Below, piece after piece: positions 10,100 through 21,642 of a stretch of 64,000 nucleotides of DNA. Source of the DNA: Leptospira gomenensis (lineage in GTDB: Bacteria; Spirochaetota; Leptospiria; Leptospirales; Leptospiraceae). The first letter of the stretch is position 1. Each line of letters starts with the position of its first letter. The translations under genes were made by a program, and so were the position numbers. Under the pieces are notes generated by a model, which worked only from the letters and a program-made list of their open reading frames with translations, did not search any database and was not told the origin of the DNA. The stretch lies in the NCBI RefSeq assembly GCF_004770155.1, contig NZ_RQFA01000080.1, positions 306,424 to 370,423 on the forward strand, read 5' to 3'.

Positions 10100-12139
10100 A
10101 TGGCGAAAAAGAAAACAAACTCCGAAACGGATCTTGCGGAGAAGGATGCAAAGGCCGAGATCGATAAACTCTCCGAAGAAATCCGTCTTCACCAATATTT
10201 ATATTACGTAAAAAATAAGGCGAAAATTTCGGATTTAGAGTTCGATCGACTTTTTCGCAGGCTTCAGGATCTGGAGGAGAAATTTCCTCAGTTTAAGGAT
10301 CCTGCAAGTCCAACGCTCGTGGTCGGTTCCGATCTGGATAAGGACTTCGAAAAGTTTCAGCATAAACTTCCGGTATTATCCCTGATCAACACCTACAACG
10401 AAGAGGAACTGTTGGATTGGGTGAATAAGACCGATCCAGAAGGGATTTATTCGGTGGAATGGAAAATCGACGGCGCCTCGATTGTCCTATATTATGAAAA
10501 CGGAATACTTCGAAACGGAGTCACTCGAGGCTCCGGCGGAATCGGAGACGACGTTACGGATAACGTAAAGACGATCCGAAATATTCCTCTGCGACTGCCC
10601 GAGGATTTGACGGTTCATCTTCGCGGTGAAGTTTTTATGACGTTTAAGGATTTCGACGAATACAACGAAAGTTCCTCCGGGAAATACGCTAATCCGCGAA
10701 ATCTTTCGGCCGGTTCGATCAAACAGAAAAATTCCTCGGAGACCGCGAAACGGCCTCTGCGCATTTTCACCTACGACGCCGTTTTTCCGGATATATCAAA
10801 GAAATTTAAAACTCATCAAGAAATTATTTCCAAGCTGGAGAAGCTCACGTTTCCCGTTCCACCGGATACGGTTTTCGTTGTCGGTTCTAAAATCGCGAAA
10901 ACGATCAAGGACTTCAAAAAGAAAAAGGATAAACTCGGATTTCCTACGGACGGTTTAGTGATCAAGTTGAACGACGTTGCCAAACGCGACGCTCTCGGTT
11001 ATACTTCGCATTCTCCGCGATGGGCGCGCGCTTATAAATTCGACGCGGTGATGAAGGAAAGTAGGATCGTAGATATCACGTATGCGGTGGGCAGAACCGG
11101 AAAGATCACACCGAGGGCCGAGATAGAACCGATAAGTTTGGCCGGTACGACCGTTACCTTCGCAACACTTCACAATCAGGATTATATCGACGAACTCGGT
11201 ATCGGAATCGGAGCGGTCGTTCGCGTCGCAAAACGCGGAGAAATAATTCCTGCGGTGGAGGAAGTTGTTACTCCGGGAAAGGAGATTTTTAAGATTCCGG
11301 ATCGATGTCCTTCCTGCAAAACCAAAACGATCAAAAAGGAGAATCTAGTGGATCTGTTTTGCCCCAATCCGGATTGTCCGGATCGGGTAAAAAACGGAAT
11401 CATCTTCTTTTGTCAAAGAAAGCAGATGGACATCGAAGGGCTTGGCGAAAAACAGGTGGAGTTTTTATACGATCGCGAGTATGTCAAATCCATAGCCGAT
11501 TTATACGATCTTAAGGATCATAAGGAAAAGCTAATGGAGGAGGAAGGTTTCGGCGAAAAAAGCGTCGCCATAATTTTAGGCGGAATCGAACAATCCAAAC
11601 AAAAGGATTTTCGATTCGTACTTCCTTCCATCGGATTACCGGAGATCGGCCATAAGGTCACTGAACTTTTGATCGAACACGGAATCGATTCCATGGACCA
11701 GATACTTTCCATATCGAAGGACGGAACGAAATTGGAGGCGCTTTTGGAAATTCCGGGTATCGGTCCTTCCACCGTCGAAGCGTTTCGCGAAAATTTCGCC
11801 GATAAAAGAATTCTAAAGTTAATCGAACGTCTTAAAAAATCGGGACTAAAACTGAAAGCCGATCCTGTGCGAGTCGCGGATCGTCAACCCTTTGCCGGTC
11901 AATCCTGGTGTGTTACCGGATCTTTTGAAAATTTCCAACCGAGGGACAAGGCAATGGATCTGATCGCGTATTACGGCGGAAGAAAGGTCAGTGCCGTGAG
12001 TTCCAAAACGACACATCTTTTGGCGGGACCGGGCGCCGGATCTAAATTAGAAAAAGCGAATGAATTGGGGATAGAAATCTACGACGAGCCGCGCTTTTTA
12101 GAGCTTCTTAAATCGTTACGAATCGATCCTAAGATATAA
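10100..12139 (+). CDS. ligA: NAD-dependent DNA ligase LigA
   Basis: 679 residues, normal LigA length. Domain Ia contacts NAD (HQYLYYVKNKAKISDLEFDRLFRRL, about 30-55); the adenylated lysine is K122 in EWKIDGAS; SRGSGGIGDDVT-type and GRTGKITPRAEIEPISLAGTTV segments give the nucleotidyltransferase and OB folds; CPSC...CPNPDC binds zinc (about 400-430); four helix-hairpin-helix units follow; a BRCT domain (GQSWCVTGSF...AMDLIAYYGGRKVSAVSSKTTHLLAG) ends the protein. It seals nicks between Okazaki fragments. An N-terminal KKKTNSETDLAEKD extension of about 15 residues is present. No strong ribosome site precedes the ATG. Confidence 0.98.
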   Translation: MAKKKTNSETDLAEKDAKAEIDKLSEEIRLHQYLYYVKNKAKISDLEFDRLFRRLQDLEEKFPQFKDPASPTLVVGSDLDKDFEKFQHKLPVLSLINTYNEEELLDWVNKTDPEGIYSVEWKIDGASIVLYYENGILRNGVTRGSGGIGDDVTDNVKTIRNIPLRLPEDLTVHLRGEVFMTFKDFDEYNESSSGKYANPRNLSAGSIKQKNSSETAKRPLRIFTYDAVFPDISKKFKTHQEIISKLEKLTFPVPPDTVFVVGSKIAKTIKDFKKKKDKLGFPTDGLVIKLNDVAKRDALGYTSHSPRWARAYKFDAVMKESRIVDITYAVGRTGKITPRAEIEPISLAGTTVTFATLHNQDYIDELGIGIGAVVRVAKRGEIIPAVEEVVTPGKEIFKIPDRCPSCKTKTIKKENLVDLFCPNPDCPDRVKNGIIFFCQRKQMDIEGLGEKQVEFLYDREYVKSIADLYDLKDHKEKLMEEEGFGEKSVAIILGGIEQSKQKDFRFVLPSIGLPEIGHKVTELLIEHGIDSMDQILSISKDGTKLEALLEIPGIGPSTVEAFRENFADKRILKLIERLKKSGLKLKADPVRVADRQPFAGQSWCVTGSFENFQPRDKAMDLIAYYGGRKVSAVSSKTTHLLAGPGAGSKLEKANELGIEIYDEPRFLELLKSLRIDPKI

Positions 12140-12189
12140 ATCGCCTTCGATTTCCACGGACTACAGCCGATCTTCGATCGATAAACATA

Positions 12190-12209
12190 TGTTCACATCA
12201 TGGTGAACA
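12190..12209. promoter_or_regulatory. Operator-like perfect palindrome upstream of the acyl-CoA gene cluster
   Basis: TGTTCAC-N6-GTGAACA: two 7-bp perfect arms. A second ATGTTC follows at 12210-12216, so three half-sites are packed in 30 bp. It lies 110-130 bp ahead of the acyl-CoA synthetase start and 44 bp ahead of a promoter-like pair. Size and symmetry fit a TetR/FadR-type dimer that senses acyl-CoA, but no regulator gene is adjacent. Confidence 0.6.
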
Positions 12210-12252
12210 CATGTTCCCAAAAGTCATTTTCGTTCGGATTTTCAAAAAGAAC

Positions 12253-12280
12253 TTGATCGGTCGGATTTTATTTCTATTCT
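12253..12280 (+). promoter_or_regulatory. Candidate sigma-70 promoter of the acyl-CoA cluster
   Basis: TTGATC, 16-bp spacer, TATTCT, placing transcription start about 20-30 bp before the coding region and downstream of the palindrome at 12190-12209. Confidence 0.4.
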
Positions 12281-12320
12281 TCTTGCCGAATGAGAACAAA
12301 CGACTGTGAGAGGTTGTGTT

Positions 12321-14216
12321 TTGGAAACCGGGTTTAAACACTTATACGACTTACTCGCCCTTTCTTCGGAACGATTTCCGGACAAGGAAACTTTTTGTAA
12401 ACGGACGCCGACAGGAATTCAAGGCAGAACGTTTGCCGTTTTAAAGAAGCAGGTGGACGAAATGACGGCAGGTTGGATTGCGGAAGGAGTCGTCCTGGAA
12501 GATAAGATTCTGTTTTTATGCGACTCAAGCACGAATTGGTTTTTCGCGGATCTGTCCATCATCACATCCGGAGCCGCTTGTGTTCCGAGGGGAACCGACG
12601 TGGTGGACGAAGATATTCTTTATATCGTAAATCATTCGGAAAGCAGATTCGCGGTCGTTCAGAGAAATCAGGATAAGGAACGTTTGATCCGTCTTGCGGA
12701 ACGGATTCCTTCCATAGAAAAAATTTTCGTTTTAGAGGACGATCTCGGTGAATTAAATTCGGGCGAGGACGGCGCTCTCGCTTTGATGAAAAAAGGCAGG
12801 GAATATCTTATCGAAAATCCGAACGCGATTCCGGATCGTCTACGTCAAACTTCTCCCGATCGATTGGCGACCCTGATTTATACTTCCGGAACTACGGGAG
12901 CACCCAAAGGCGTTATGCTCAACCAAACCGGTTGGATCGCCGCAATCGATAACGTGGTCGGCTTCGCGGGTTTATCCTCCGAGGATTCCGGAGTAAGTCT
13001 TCTTCCCCCTTGGCACGCGTTCGAACGTGCGATCGAATATTGTACTGTCGCCTTGGGAGTTACATTCTTAATTTCTAATATTACTTCCCTTAGGGACGAC
13101 CTTCGAGATTTCAGACCGACTTTGTTTCCTTCCGTTCCCCGTATTTGGGAATCCCTCTACAACGGAATCATGACGAAAGTTTCCAAAGAATCAGCGTTAA
13201 AGAGAGGGATATTTTCCTTTTTTTTGAAAGTGGGCGAGGTTTGGGCGCATCATAAATCGATTTTTTTCGGATACGATTTTAGAATAGAAAAACCGTCCTC
13301 TTTTGTTCGTATTTTTCGCAGGTTGTTTTCTTTATGCACGTTAGTCGCCATTAGTCCTTTGAAACTGGGAGCCGTCGCGGTTTTTTCGAAAGTGCACCAA
13401 GCGTTGGGAGGAAGACTTCGGATTTCCGTTTCCGCAGGAAGCGCTTTGCCGAGTTCGGTGGATAAATTTCTTTCCGCCATCGGTTTGATCGTTCTCGAAG
13501 GTTACGGGATGACGGAAACCTCCGCGCTAACTTCGATTCGAAAGCCGGATCGCCCGACATCGGGTACGGTCGGAATTCCAGTGGAAGGTTACGAATATCG
13601 ATTGAAAGACGAAAACGGAAATTCCATTCCGAACGGAAGCGGTGAAAAAGGAACGCTTTGGCTGAAATCGAAACAGATTCTTACCGGCTACTACAAAAGA
13701 CCGGATCTCAATGAAATCGTTTTCGATCGGGACGGTTTTTTCGATACGGGCGATATCATGCGGATAAATTTCCGCGGGGAGCTTTGTTTCGCCGGTAGGG
13801 CAAAGGACACGATCGTACTCGCGGGCGGGGAAAATGTCGAGCCTGTTCCCATAGAAGATCACTTGTTGAACTCACCTTACATCAATCAGGTGATGGTGAC
13901 CGGTCATGAAAGCAAACATCTTGTCGTTTTAATAGTTCCAGATTTCGATAGAATGAAAACGGAAATACGGGGCCTTCCGGAAGACGTAAAACTTTGGAAT
14001 CAGGATACGAGGGTTCGCGAGATATTTAGAAAAGAACTTTCTTCGAGAATTTCCAGAAAGAACGGATTTAAGGCTTTTGAACTCGTTCCACAAAACGCGT
14101 TTTACGTTCTTCCGCGTCCGTTCGATCCGGATAAGGAAATGACCAGAACATTGAAAATGAAACGAAACGAAATATTAGAAAGTTATAAAAAAGAAATCGC
14201 GGAGTTGATAAAATAA
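12321..14216 (+). CDS. Long-chain acyl-CoA synthetase (AMP-forming)
   Basis: 631 residues from TTG 12321, chosen because GAGAGG lies 7 nt upstream; GTG 12306 or 12318 are alternatives. ANL-superfamily motifs in order: P-loop LIYTSGTTGAPKGVML (about residue 190), LLPPWHAFER (about 230), GYGMTETSALTS (about 400), TGDIMRINFRGEL (about 475), and a C-terminal lysine region (MTRTLKMKRNEILESY). The reaction activates a fatty acid with ATP to an acyl-adenylate, then to acyl-CoA. FadD15/long-chain (FAA) subgroup by length. First gene of a four-gene run with acyl-CoA dehydrogenase, MaoC and a thiolase-like protein, consistent with fatty-acid oxidation, leptospires' main carbon source. Confidence 0.92.
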   Translation: METGFKHLYDLLALSSERFPDKETFCKRTPTGIQGRTFAVLKKQVDEMTAGWIAEGVVLEDKILFLCDSSTNWFFADLSIITSGAACVPRGTDVVDEDILYIVNHSESRFAVVQRNQDKERLIRLAERIPSIEKIFVLEDDLGELNSGEDGALALMKKGREYLIENPNAIPDRLRQTSPDRLATLIYTSGTTGAPKGVMLNQTGWIAAIDNVVGFAGLSSEDSGVSLLPPWHAFERAIEYCTVALGVTFLISNITSLRDDLRDFRPTLFPSVPRIWESLYNGIMTKVSKESALKRGIFSFFLKVGEVWAHHKSIFFGYDFRIEKPSSFVRIFRRLFSLCTLVAISPLKLGAVAVFSKVHQALGGRLRISVSAGSALPSSVDKFLSAIGLIVLEGYGMTETSALTSIRKPDRPTSGTVGIPVEGYEYRLKDENGNSIPNGSGEKGTLWLKSKQILTGYYKRPDLNEIVFDRDGFFDTGDIMRINFRGELCFAGRAKDTIVLAGGENVEPVPIEDHLLNSPYINQVMVTGHESKHLVVLIVPDFDRMKTEIRGLPEDVKLWNQDTRVREIFRKELSSRISRKNGFKAFELVPQNAFYVLPRPFDPDKEMTRTLKMKRNEILESYKKEIAELIK

Positions 14217-14217
14217 C

Positions 14218-15840
14218 ATGTCGTTTTTAAACCCTTATTTAAAAGGCGAAGAAGAGGATTTTTACAATACGGTAAAGGACTTCGCCAAAGTGAAAGTTTT
14301 TCCCAGTGTCGAACAAAGAGACGAAGAATGTACTTGGGACGACGACCTTTGGAAGGAAATGGGTTCTATGGGACTTCTCGGGATTCCCCTTCCGGAGGAA
14401 TACGGAGGACAAAGCGGAAGTTGTCTGCAATGTTGTCTCGCTCAGGAAGCGTTTAACGCGGGTTCGCTGGACGGAGGGTTCGGGCTTTCTTGGGGCGCGC
14501 ATATGATCATCGGAACGCTTCCGATTCTGTTTCAAGGAACGGATGTCCAAAAGCGGAAATATCTTCCCAAACTCGCCTCCGGAGAATGGATCGCAGGTTT
14601 AGGTCTGACCGAACCGGATTCGGGATCCGACGCGGCAGGAATGAGAACCTTCGCCGAAAAAACCGAAGGCGGTTTTATTTTAAACGGAAGTAAAATGTAT
14701 ATCACGAACGGCCCGATCGGTCATGTATTCATCATTATGGCTCGAACCACCAAGTCAAGAGGACCTATGGGGGTTTCCGCGTTTATCGTCGAGGCGAATT
14801 GGAAAGGATTCCAAGTTTCTAAAGTACTAAAGAAGCTCGGGCACAATACTTCCACAACCGCTGAACTTTCCTTTCACGATATGTTCGTTCCGGATGAAAA
14901 TCTTTTAGGTCCTTTGAATTCCGGTTTTTTAAGAATCGGAAAAGCTACGTTGGAATGGGAACGGACCGTACTTCTTGCGGCTCTTATGGGAGGCATGGAA
15001 AGCGCGGTGGAAAGTTGTATTCAATATGCGTGGACTCGTCAGCAGTTCGGCAAGCCGGTCCTATCCTTCTTTGCTATAAAGGAAAAAATCGCGAGAACTT
15101 GGGCGTATCTTTGCGCTTCCAGACGTATTCTTTATTTCGTTTCGCGAAAAAAAGATAACGAACCGAATGTAAGTCTTCCTATGGAGAGCTCCCTTCTTAA
15201 GTTGTTCGCTTCCGAAGTCGCCGAGGAAATCGCTTCCGACGCCGTACAAATTTTCGGAGGAATGGGTTATATGCGGGAGGTTCCCGTGAGCCGATTTTAT
15301 AGGGACGTAAAATTGGGAACCATCGGAGGAGGAACCTCCGAAGTGCAAAGAAACATCGTCTCTTCGACGTACGGCGGTTATGATAAATTTCTTAAAAGTT
15401 TAGAAAGCGCGGTTCCTAAGGAAACGAGAAAACTCGCAGACGAAAAAACCGGAGTAAACACGGTCTCCGAATTGATCGATTCGTTGGAAAATTTGATCCG
15501 TTCGGTCGGCGACAATCCGGAACGTAGAAAAAAACAATCGTTGGAGTTCGGTTTTGCGGATCTTCTCACAGTAACCGTAACTTTAAAGTTGAGCCTCTGG
15601 GATCTTACGGAGCAAAGCGGAAACTACGCGAAAAAAGATAAGGAAAGAGATATTAAAATTTTAGCATATTATATCGTTGCGCGTTATCTCCGCGGAATCG
15701 TTTATCTCAAAGAATTGGACAAAGGAGCAGTTTTGAAAATCCTCAACGCATTCGGAAATTTGTCCGTTCCCGAAACGGAGATCGAGGATTGTATCGAATT
15801 CCTAAAAGAAGGGATATTGGGTGCGGCGGTTTCGGCGTAA
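14218..15840 (+). CDS. Acyl-CoA dehydrogenase
   Basis: 540 residues. N-terminal helical domain, FAD-contact blocks GLGLTEPDSGSDAAGMRT (about 120) and YITNGPIGHVFIIMA, then RRQFGK-like TRQQFGKPVLSFFAIKEKIA (about 280) and IQIFGGMGY-like VQIFGGMGYMREVPVSRFYRDVKLGTIGGGTSEVQRNIV (about 345-385). The family catalytic-base neighbourhood is intact. A C-terminal extension of about 150 residues past the usual 380 (from about 395) is helical and resembles the extra domain of VLCAD/FadE-like enzymes. The start is 1 bp past the synthetase stop. First oxidative step of beta-oxidation in the cytoplasm. Confidence 0.93.
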   Translation: MSFLNPYLKGEEEDFYNTVKDFAKVKVFPSVEQRDEECTWDDDLWKEMGSMGLLGIPLPEEYGGQSGSCLQCCLAQEAFNAGSLDGGFGLSWGAHMIIGTLPILFQGTDVQKRKYLPKLASGEWIAGLGLTEPDSGSDAAGMRTFAEKTEGGFILNGSKMYITNGPIGHVFIIMARTTKSRGPMGVSAFIVEANWKGFQVSKVLKKLGHNTSTTAELSFHDMFVPDENLLGPLNSGFLRIGKATLEWERTVLLAALMGGMESAVESCIQYAWTRQQFGKPVLSFFAIKEKIARTWAYLCASRRILYFVSRKKDNEPNVSLPMESSLLKLFASEVAEEIASDAVQIFGGMGYMREVPVSRFYRDVKLGTIGGGTSEVQRNIVSSTYGGYDKFLKSLESAVPKETRKLADEKTGVNTVSELIDSLENLIRSVGDNPERRKKQSLEFGFADLLTVTVTLKLSLWDLTEQSGNYAKKDKERDIKILAYYIVARYLRGIVYLKELDKGAVLKILNAFGNLSVPETEIEDCIEFLKEGILGAAVSA

Positions 15841-15861
15841 ACGATCGGGAGAAATCGGAGA

Positions 15862-16305
15862 ATGTATCAAAAAGGGAAAACCTACGAAGAAATAGAAATC
15901 GGGGATAAGGCGAGTTTTTCGAAAACGATTACGGAAACGGACATTTATCTTTTTGCAGGAATTAGCGGAGATTTTAATCCGCTTCACGTCGATGAAGAAT
16001 ATGCTAGAAATACGGTTTTCGGAACGAGGATCGCGCACGGGGGATTGGCGGCTTCTCTTCTGGCGCCGGTATTGGGTATGAAACTTCCGGGACTCGGAAC
16101 GGTTGCTTTGGAGACGATAACGAAATTCAGGAAACCGGTTTATCCTGGAGATACGATCACTTGTTCCGTGGAAGTGAAAAATAAAATTCCCAAAATGAAA
16201 CTGGTCGAAATGAAAATCCTTTGGACCAATCAAAAAGGCGATACGATCGGTAAGGGAGAATGTAAGGTTCTTCCGCCCGGATCTTCCGCTCGAAACGAAA
16301 CATAA
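15862..16305 (+). CDS. MaoC-like (R)-specific enoyl-CoA hydratase
   Basis: 147 residues forming one hot-dog domain. The hydratase-2 motif is visible as AGISGDFNPLHVDEEYARNTVFGTRIAHGGLAASLL, with the catalytic Asp and His in the D-x4-H segment near residue 37-42. GAGA/GGAG lies close to the ATG. Known role: reversible hydration of trans-2-enoyl-CoA to (R)-3-hydroxyacyl-CoA. It lies 21 bp after the dehydrogenase. No 3-hydroxyacyl-CoA dehydrogenase accompanies it here, so the pathway is not complete locally. Confidence 0.9.
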   Translation: MYQKGKTYEEIEIGDKASFSKTITETDIYLFAGISGDFNPLHVDEEYARNTVFGTRIAHGGLAASLLAPVLGMKLPGLGTVALETITKFRKPVYPGDTITCSVEVKNKIPKMKLVEMKILWTNQKGDTIGKGECKVLPPGSSARNET

Positions 16306-16329
16306 ATTTAAAATACGGAAATTATAATC

Positions 16330-17859
<1,530 letters not shown>

Positions 17860-18088
17860 ACTGAAAGAAATTTTTAAGATCATAAGTCAGTACATTTTCC
17901 GAAGATTCCGCGAAAACGATCGTCCAACAAAAGGAAGATTTGCGGAGTTTCGGAAACGAAAAATAAGTTCTAAACTTCTATTCGTCGTTTCAGCGAGACT
18001 ATCTGAATTTCGGCTCGTTCTTTTTCGTTTTTTTTTGAAGCGGATTCGAGCGCACCGAGAGAGTGAACCTCTCAGGGTTGAATGATCG

Positions 18089-18394
18089 ATGCACATAAAG
18101 GCTGAGAATATACAGACCGGTCAAATTCGAATCTTTAACGGTTCTGATTTGATTCTAATCCCGGATTCTTCCAAAGAGGAAGAGCGTGGAACTTTATTTC
18201 TACACGGTAGAAAAGTAGAAAATTGTCTCGATCTCAGAAAGTATTCCACCTTTTTCGTCGTTTCCGATTCCGTATCGAAAACCGGATTTCCGGATCAACT
18301 CAAACTTCAGGAATTCGGTCCGGACGGTTCCGTTTTGGAAATTTCCGAAAGTAAGATGGATTGTTATCGTGTAATGGGAATATTTTTGGAATAA
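18089..18394 (+). CDS. Hypothetical 101-residue protein
   Basis: Not recognised. A compact, soluble, beta-rich sequence without signal peptide or membrane segment (GQIRIFNGSDLILIPDSSKEEERGTLFLHGRKVENCLDLRKYSTFF). One short hairpin (GAGAG/CTCTC) lies just ahead of the start. It is followed by the small basic protein at 18467 on the same strand with a 72-bp gap. Codon choice looks like that of neighbouring genes. The pattern of short strands might suit a regulatory or adaptor domain, but I assign no function. Confidence 0.6.
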   Translation: MHIKAENIQTGQIRIFNGSDLILIPDSSKEEERGTLFLHGRKVENCLDLRKYSTFFVVSDSVSKTGFPDQLKLQEFGPDGSVLEISESKMDCYRVMGIFLE

Positions 18395-18466
18395 AAATCG
18401 CTTTCTGCTGGATTCGTTCACTGATTCCGTAGAATCCTGCGCACAATTTCCAAAGAGGTAAAGTAA

Positions 18467-18694
18467 ATGGTCCAAAAGAAAAAGGCCAAATCTAAAAATC
18501 CCGCGCCGAAGAAAAAACGCGCCTCGACCGCCCCATCGATCCGCAAAAATGATATACGTATTTCCGAAATGATCGATCTTGCAACGGAAGAATTCCTGAA
18601 AACGATCGAAATGATGGCTAAGTTATCCGCGGGAAATCGGACCAAACTCAAGAACACCGTAAAAGCCGCGGTTAAGAATATTCTAAAAGACTAA
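18467..18694 (+). CDS. Small basic protein, 75 residues
   Basis: GAGGT lies 7 nt before the ATG, a good ribosome site. Residues 1-27 are almost all Lys, Ala, Pro and Ser (MVQKKKAKSKNPAPKKKRAS), a disordered nucleic-acid-binding-like tail; residues 28-75 form two amphipathic helices (DIRISEMIDLATEEFLKTIEMMAKL; RTKLKNTVKAAVKNILKD). Size and charge suggest an RNA/DNA-binding or chromatin-associated protein. Another Lys-rich mini-protein is encoded 2.7 kb away at 21380. Function unknown. Confidence 0.7.
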   Translation: MVQKKKAKSKNPAPKKKRASTAPSIRKNDIRISEMIDLATEEFLKTIEMMAKLSAGNRTKLKNTVKAAVKNILKD

Positions 18695-18897
18695 AATTCC
18701 AAAAAGTAAAACCGGCCTTAGGTTGTGGGGACGCCTTGCTAAATTTCCGGATTATACGTATGATTTTTCAAAAGTTGCACAGTTTTTTTTAAGTTAACAA
18801 TTTTTTTCCTTAAAAACTGAGAAATAAAATCCGAAGGGTTTGGAAAAAAATTTCCAAAAAGGATCGATTTTTTTCTAAATCGTAGTCCACTGTACGT

Positions 18898-19014
18898 ATG
18901 GAAAACTTATTTCTGATCACGATACTATTCCTAATTCTTTTCGAGCAGTATAAAACCAGGGTTTCCCGGGAGAGAATTCCTATCCGCGCGTTAAAACAAT
19001 ACGTTCATCGTTAG
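18898..19014 (+). CDS. Candidate 38-residue membrane mini-protein
   Basis: ATG-to-TAG frame encoding MENLFLITILFLILFEQYK followed by a basic tail TRVSRERIPIRALKQYVHR: one predicted membrane helix (about 4-15) and a positively charged cytoplasmic end, the usual form of regulatory small membrane proteins. A stop lies in frame just upstream, so no longer version exists. It ends 17 bp before a strong intrinsic terminator. Against it: no ribosome-binding site is seen before the ATG. It could also be chance within a small RNA. Confidence 0.4.
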   Translation: MENLFLITILFLILFEQYKTRVSRERIPIRALKQYVHR

Positions 19015-19031
19015 TTCTAAACGTTTTAGGG

Positions 19032-19068
19032 CCGGGAAGACGGAATCCGTCGCCCGGTTTTTTCTTTT
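19032..19068 (+). terminator. Strong intrinsic terminator
   Basis: Nested stem CCGGG-AA-GACGG-AAT-CCGTC-G-CCCGG followed at once by TTTTTTCTTTT. It terminates plus-strand transcription ahead of the gene at 19168 although no established gene lies directly upstream, which supports a transcript in 18700-19030. Confidence 0.85.
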
Positions 19069-19167
19069 GTATTCCCGCCTTTTTCCCGGATTCAGCCGTA
19101 AATCCAGTCTTTAGAGAGTTGAAACAATCCGATTCCGCTGGTACGTTGTCTAAAGACCGAGGAACGT

Positions 19168-19418
19168 ATGTATAAGAAACCGATGACTCCGACTCGAGCG
19201 GTGGAAACTTTTATTCGTAATAAAAAGAACGGCGAACCGATTCCGGAAGAAGTATTTTTGGTTTTGGATTCCTTTCCAAGCTGGAACGAAATCGAATTGA
19301 CGGGGTTGTTGAACGCTTCGTTTTATTTTCCGGATTTATTCTCGGAATTTCGAACCGAGAAGGCGATCAACGATCTTCTCGAAAAATTCAAACAAAGAAT
19401 CGTGGAAATTCCCATTCA

Positions 19419-19422
<4 letters not shown>
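19168..19422 (+). CDS. Hypothetical 84-residue protein coupled to the SUFU protein
   Basis: Not recognised. Mostly helical, soluble, with no signal peptide (TPTRAVETFIRNKKNGEPIPEEVFLVLDSFPSWNEIELTGLLNASFYFPDLF). Its stop shares ATGA with the start of the SUFU-domain gene at 19419, so the two are made together and may interact. GAGGAA lies about 5 nt before the ATG. The sequence resembles a small adaptor or immunity-like protein only in size; no function is claimed. Confidence 0.7.
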
Positions 19423-21252
<1,830 letters not shown>

Positions 21253-21309
21253 GCGTAAATCCGCCGGATTTAAAGACGAATACGCATTAATTTGAAGTGA
21301 TTAAAAGAA

Positions 21310-21335
21310 AAAACCCGCTTCGAAAAGCGGGTTTT
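21310..21335 (-). terminator. Intrinsic terminator, best on the minus strand
   Basis: AAAACCCGCTT-CGAA-AAGCGGGTTTT: an 11-bp perfect stem. Read on the minus strand it runs into TTTTTTCTTTT, 45 bp past the stop of the mini-histone gene. On the plus strand it could also end the gene at 20521-21252, so it may serve both. Confidence 0.85.
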
Positions 21336-21379
21336 AAAGATTCATCCCTTCTTAGAATGAAAGTGTGTTGTTAGAAGCC

Positions 21380-21496
<117 letters not shown>

Positions 21497-21543
21497 ATCA
21501 AGTTCTGAACGTTGCTCAGAGCTAAATGCCGTGATTAGGGACA

Positions 21544-21572
21544 TAATTAATGGATCAAGATAAAAATGTAAA
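21544..21572 (-). promoter_or_regulatory. Promoter of the mini-histone gene
   Basis: On the minus strand TTTACA (21572-21567), 17-bp spacer, TAATTA (21549-21544). It leaves a 5' leader of about 65 nt before the ATG at 21472, with the Shine-Dalgarno just ahead of the start. Confidence 0.6.
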
Positions 21573-21642
21573 GTGTTTTAATAAATTTTTACATTTTTTT
21601 TTAAAATTTATTTCCGAGTCGTTTTCTTAGAAGTTTTTATTC

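Larger units (their letters stand above)
18695..19167. other. 473-bp intergenic region with a small-protein candidate and a terminator
   Basis: The first 200 bp are A/T-rich with runs of T and no detectable gene. The last 270 bp hold the 38-codon candidate at 18898-19014 and a strong terminator at 19032-19068. The region could equally encode a small regulatory RNA ending at that terminator. Confidence 0.5.
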
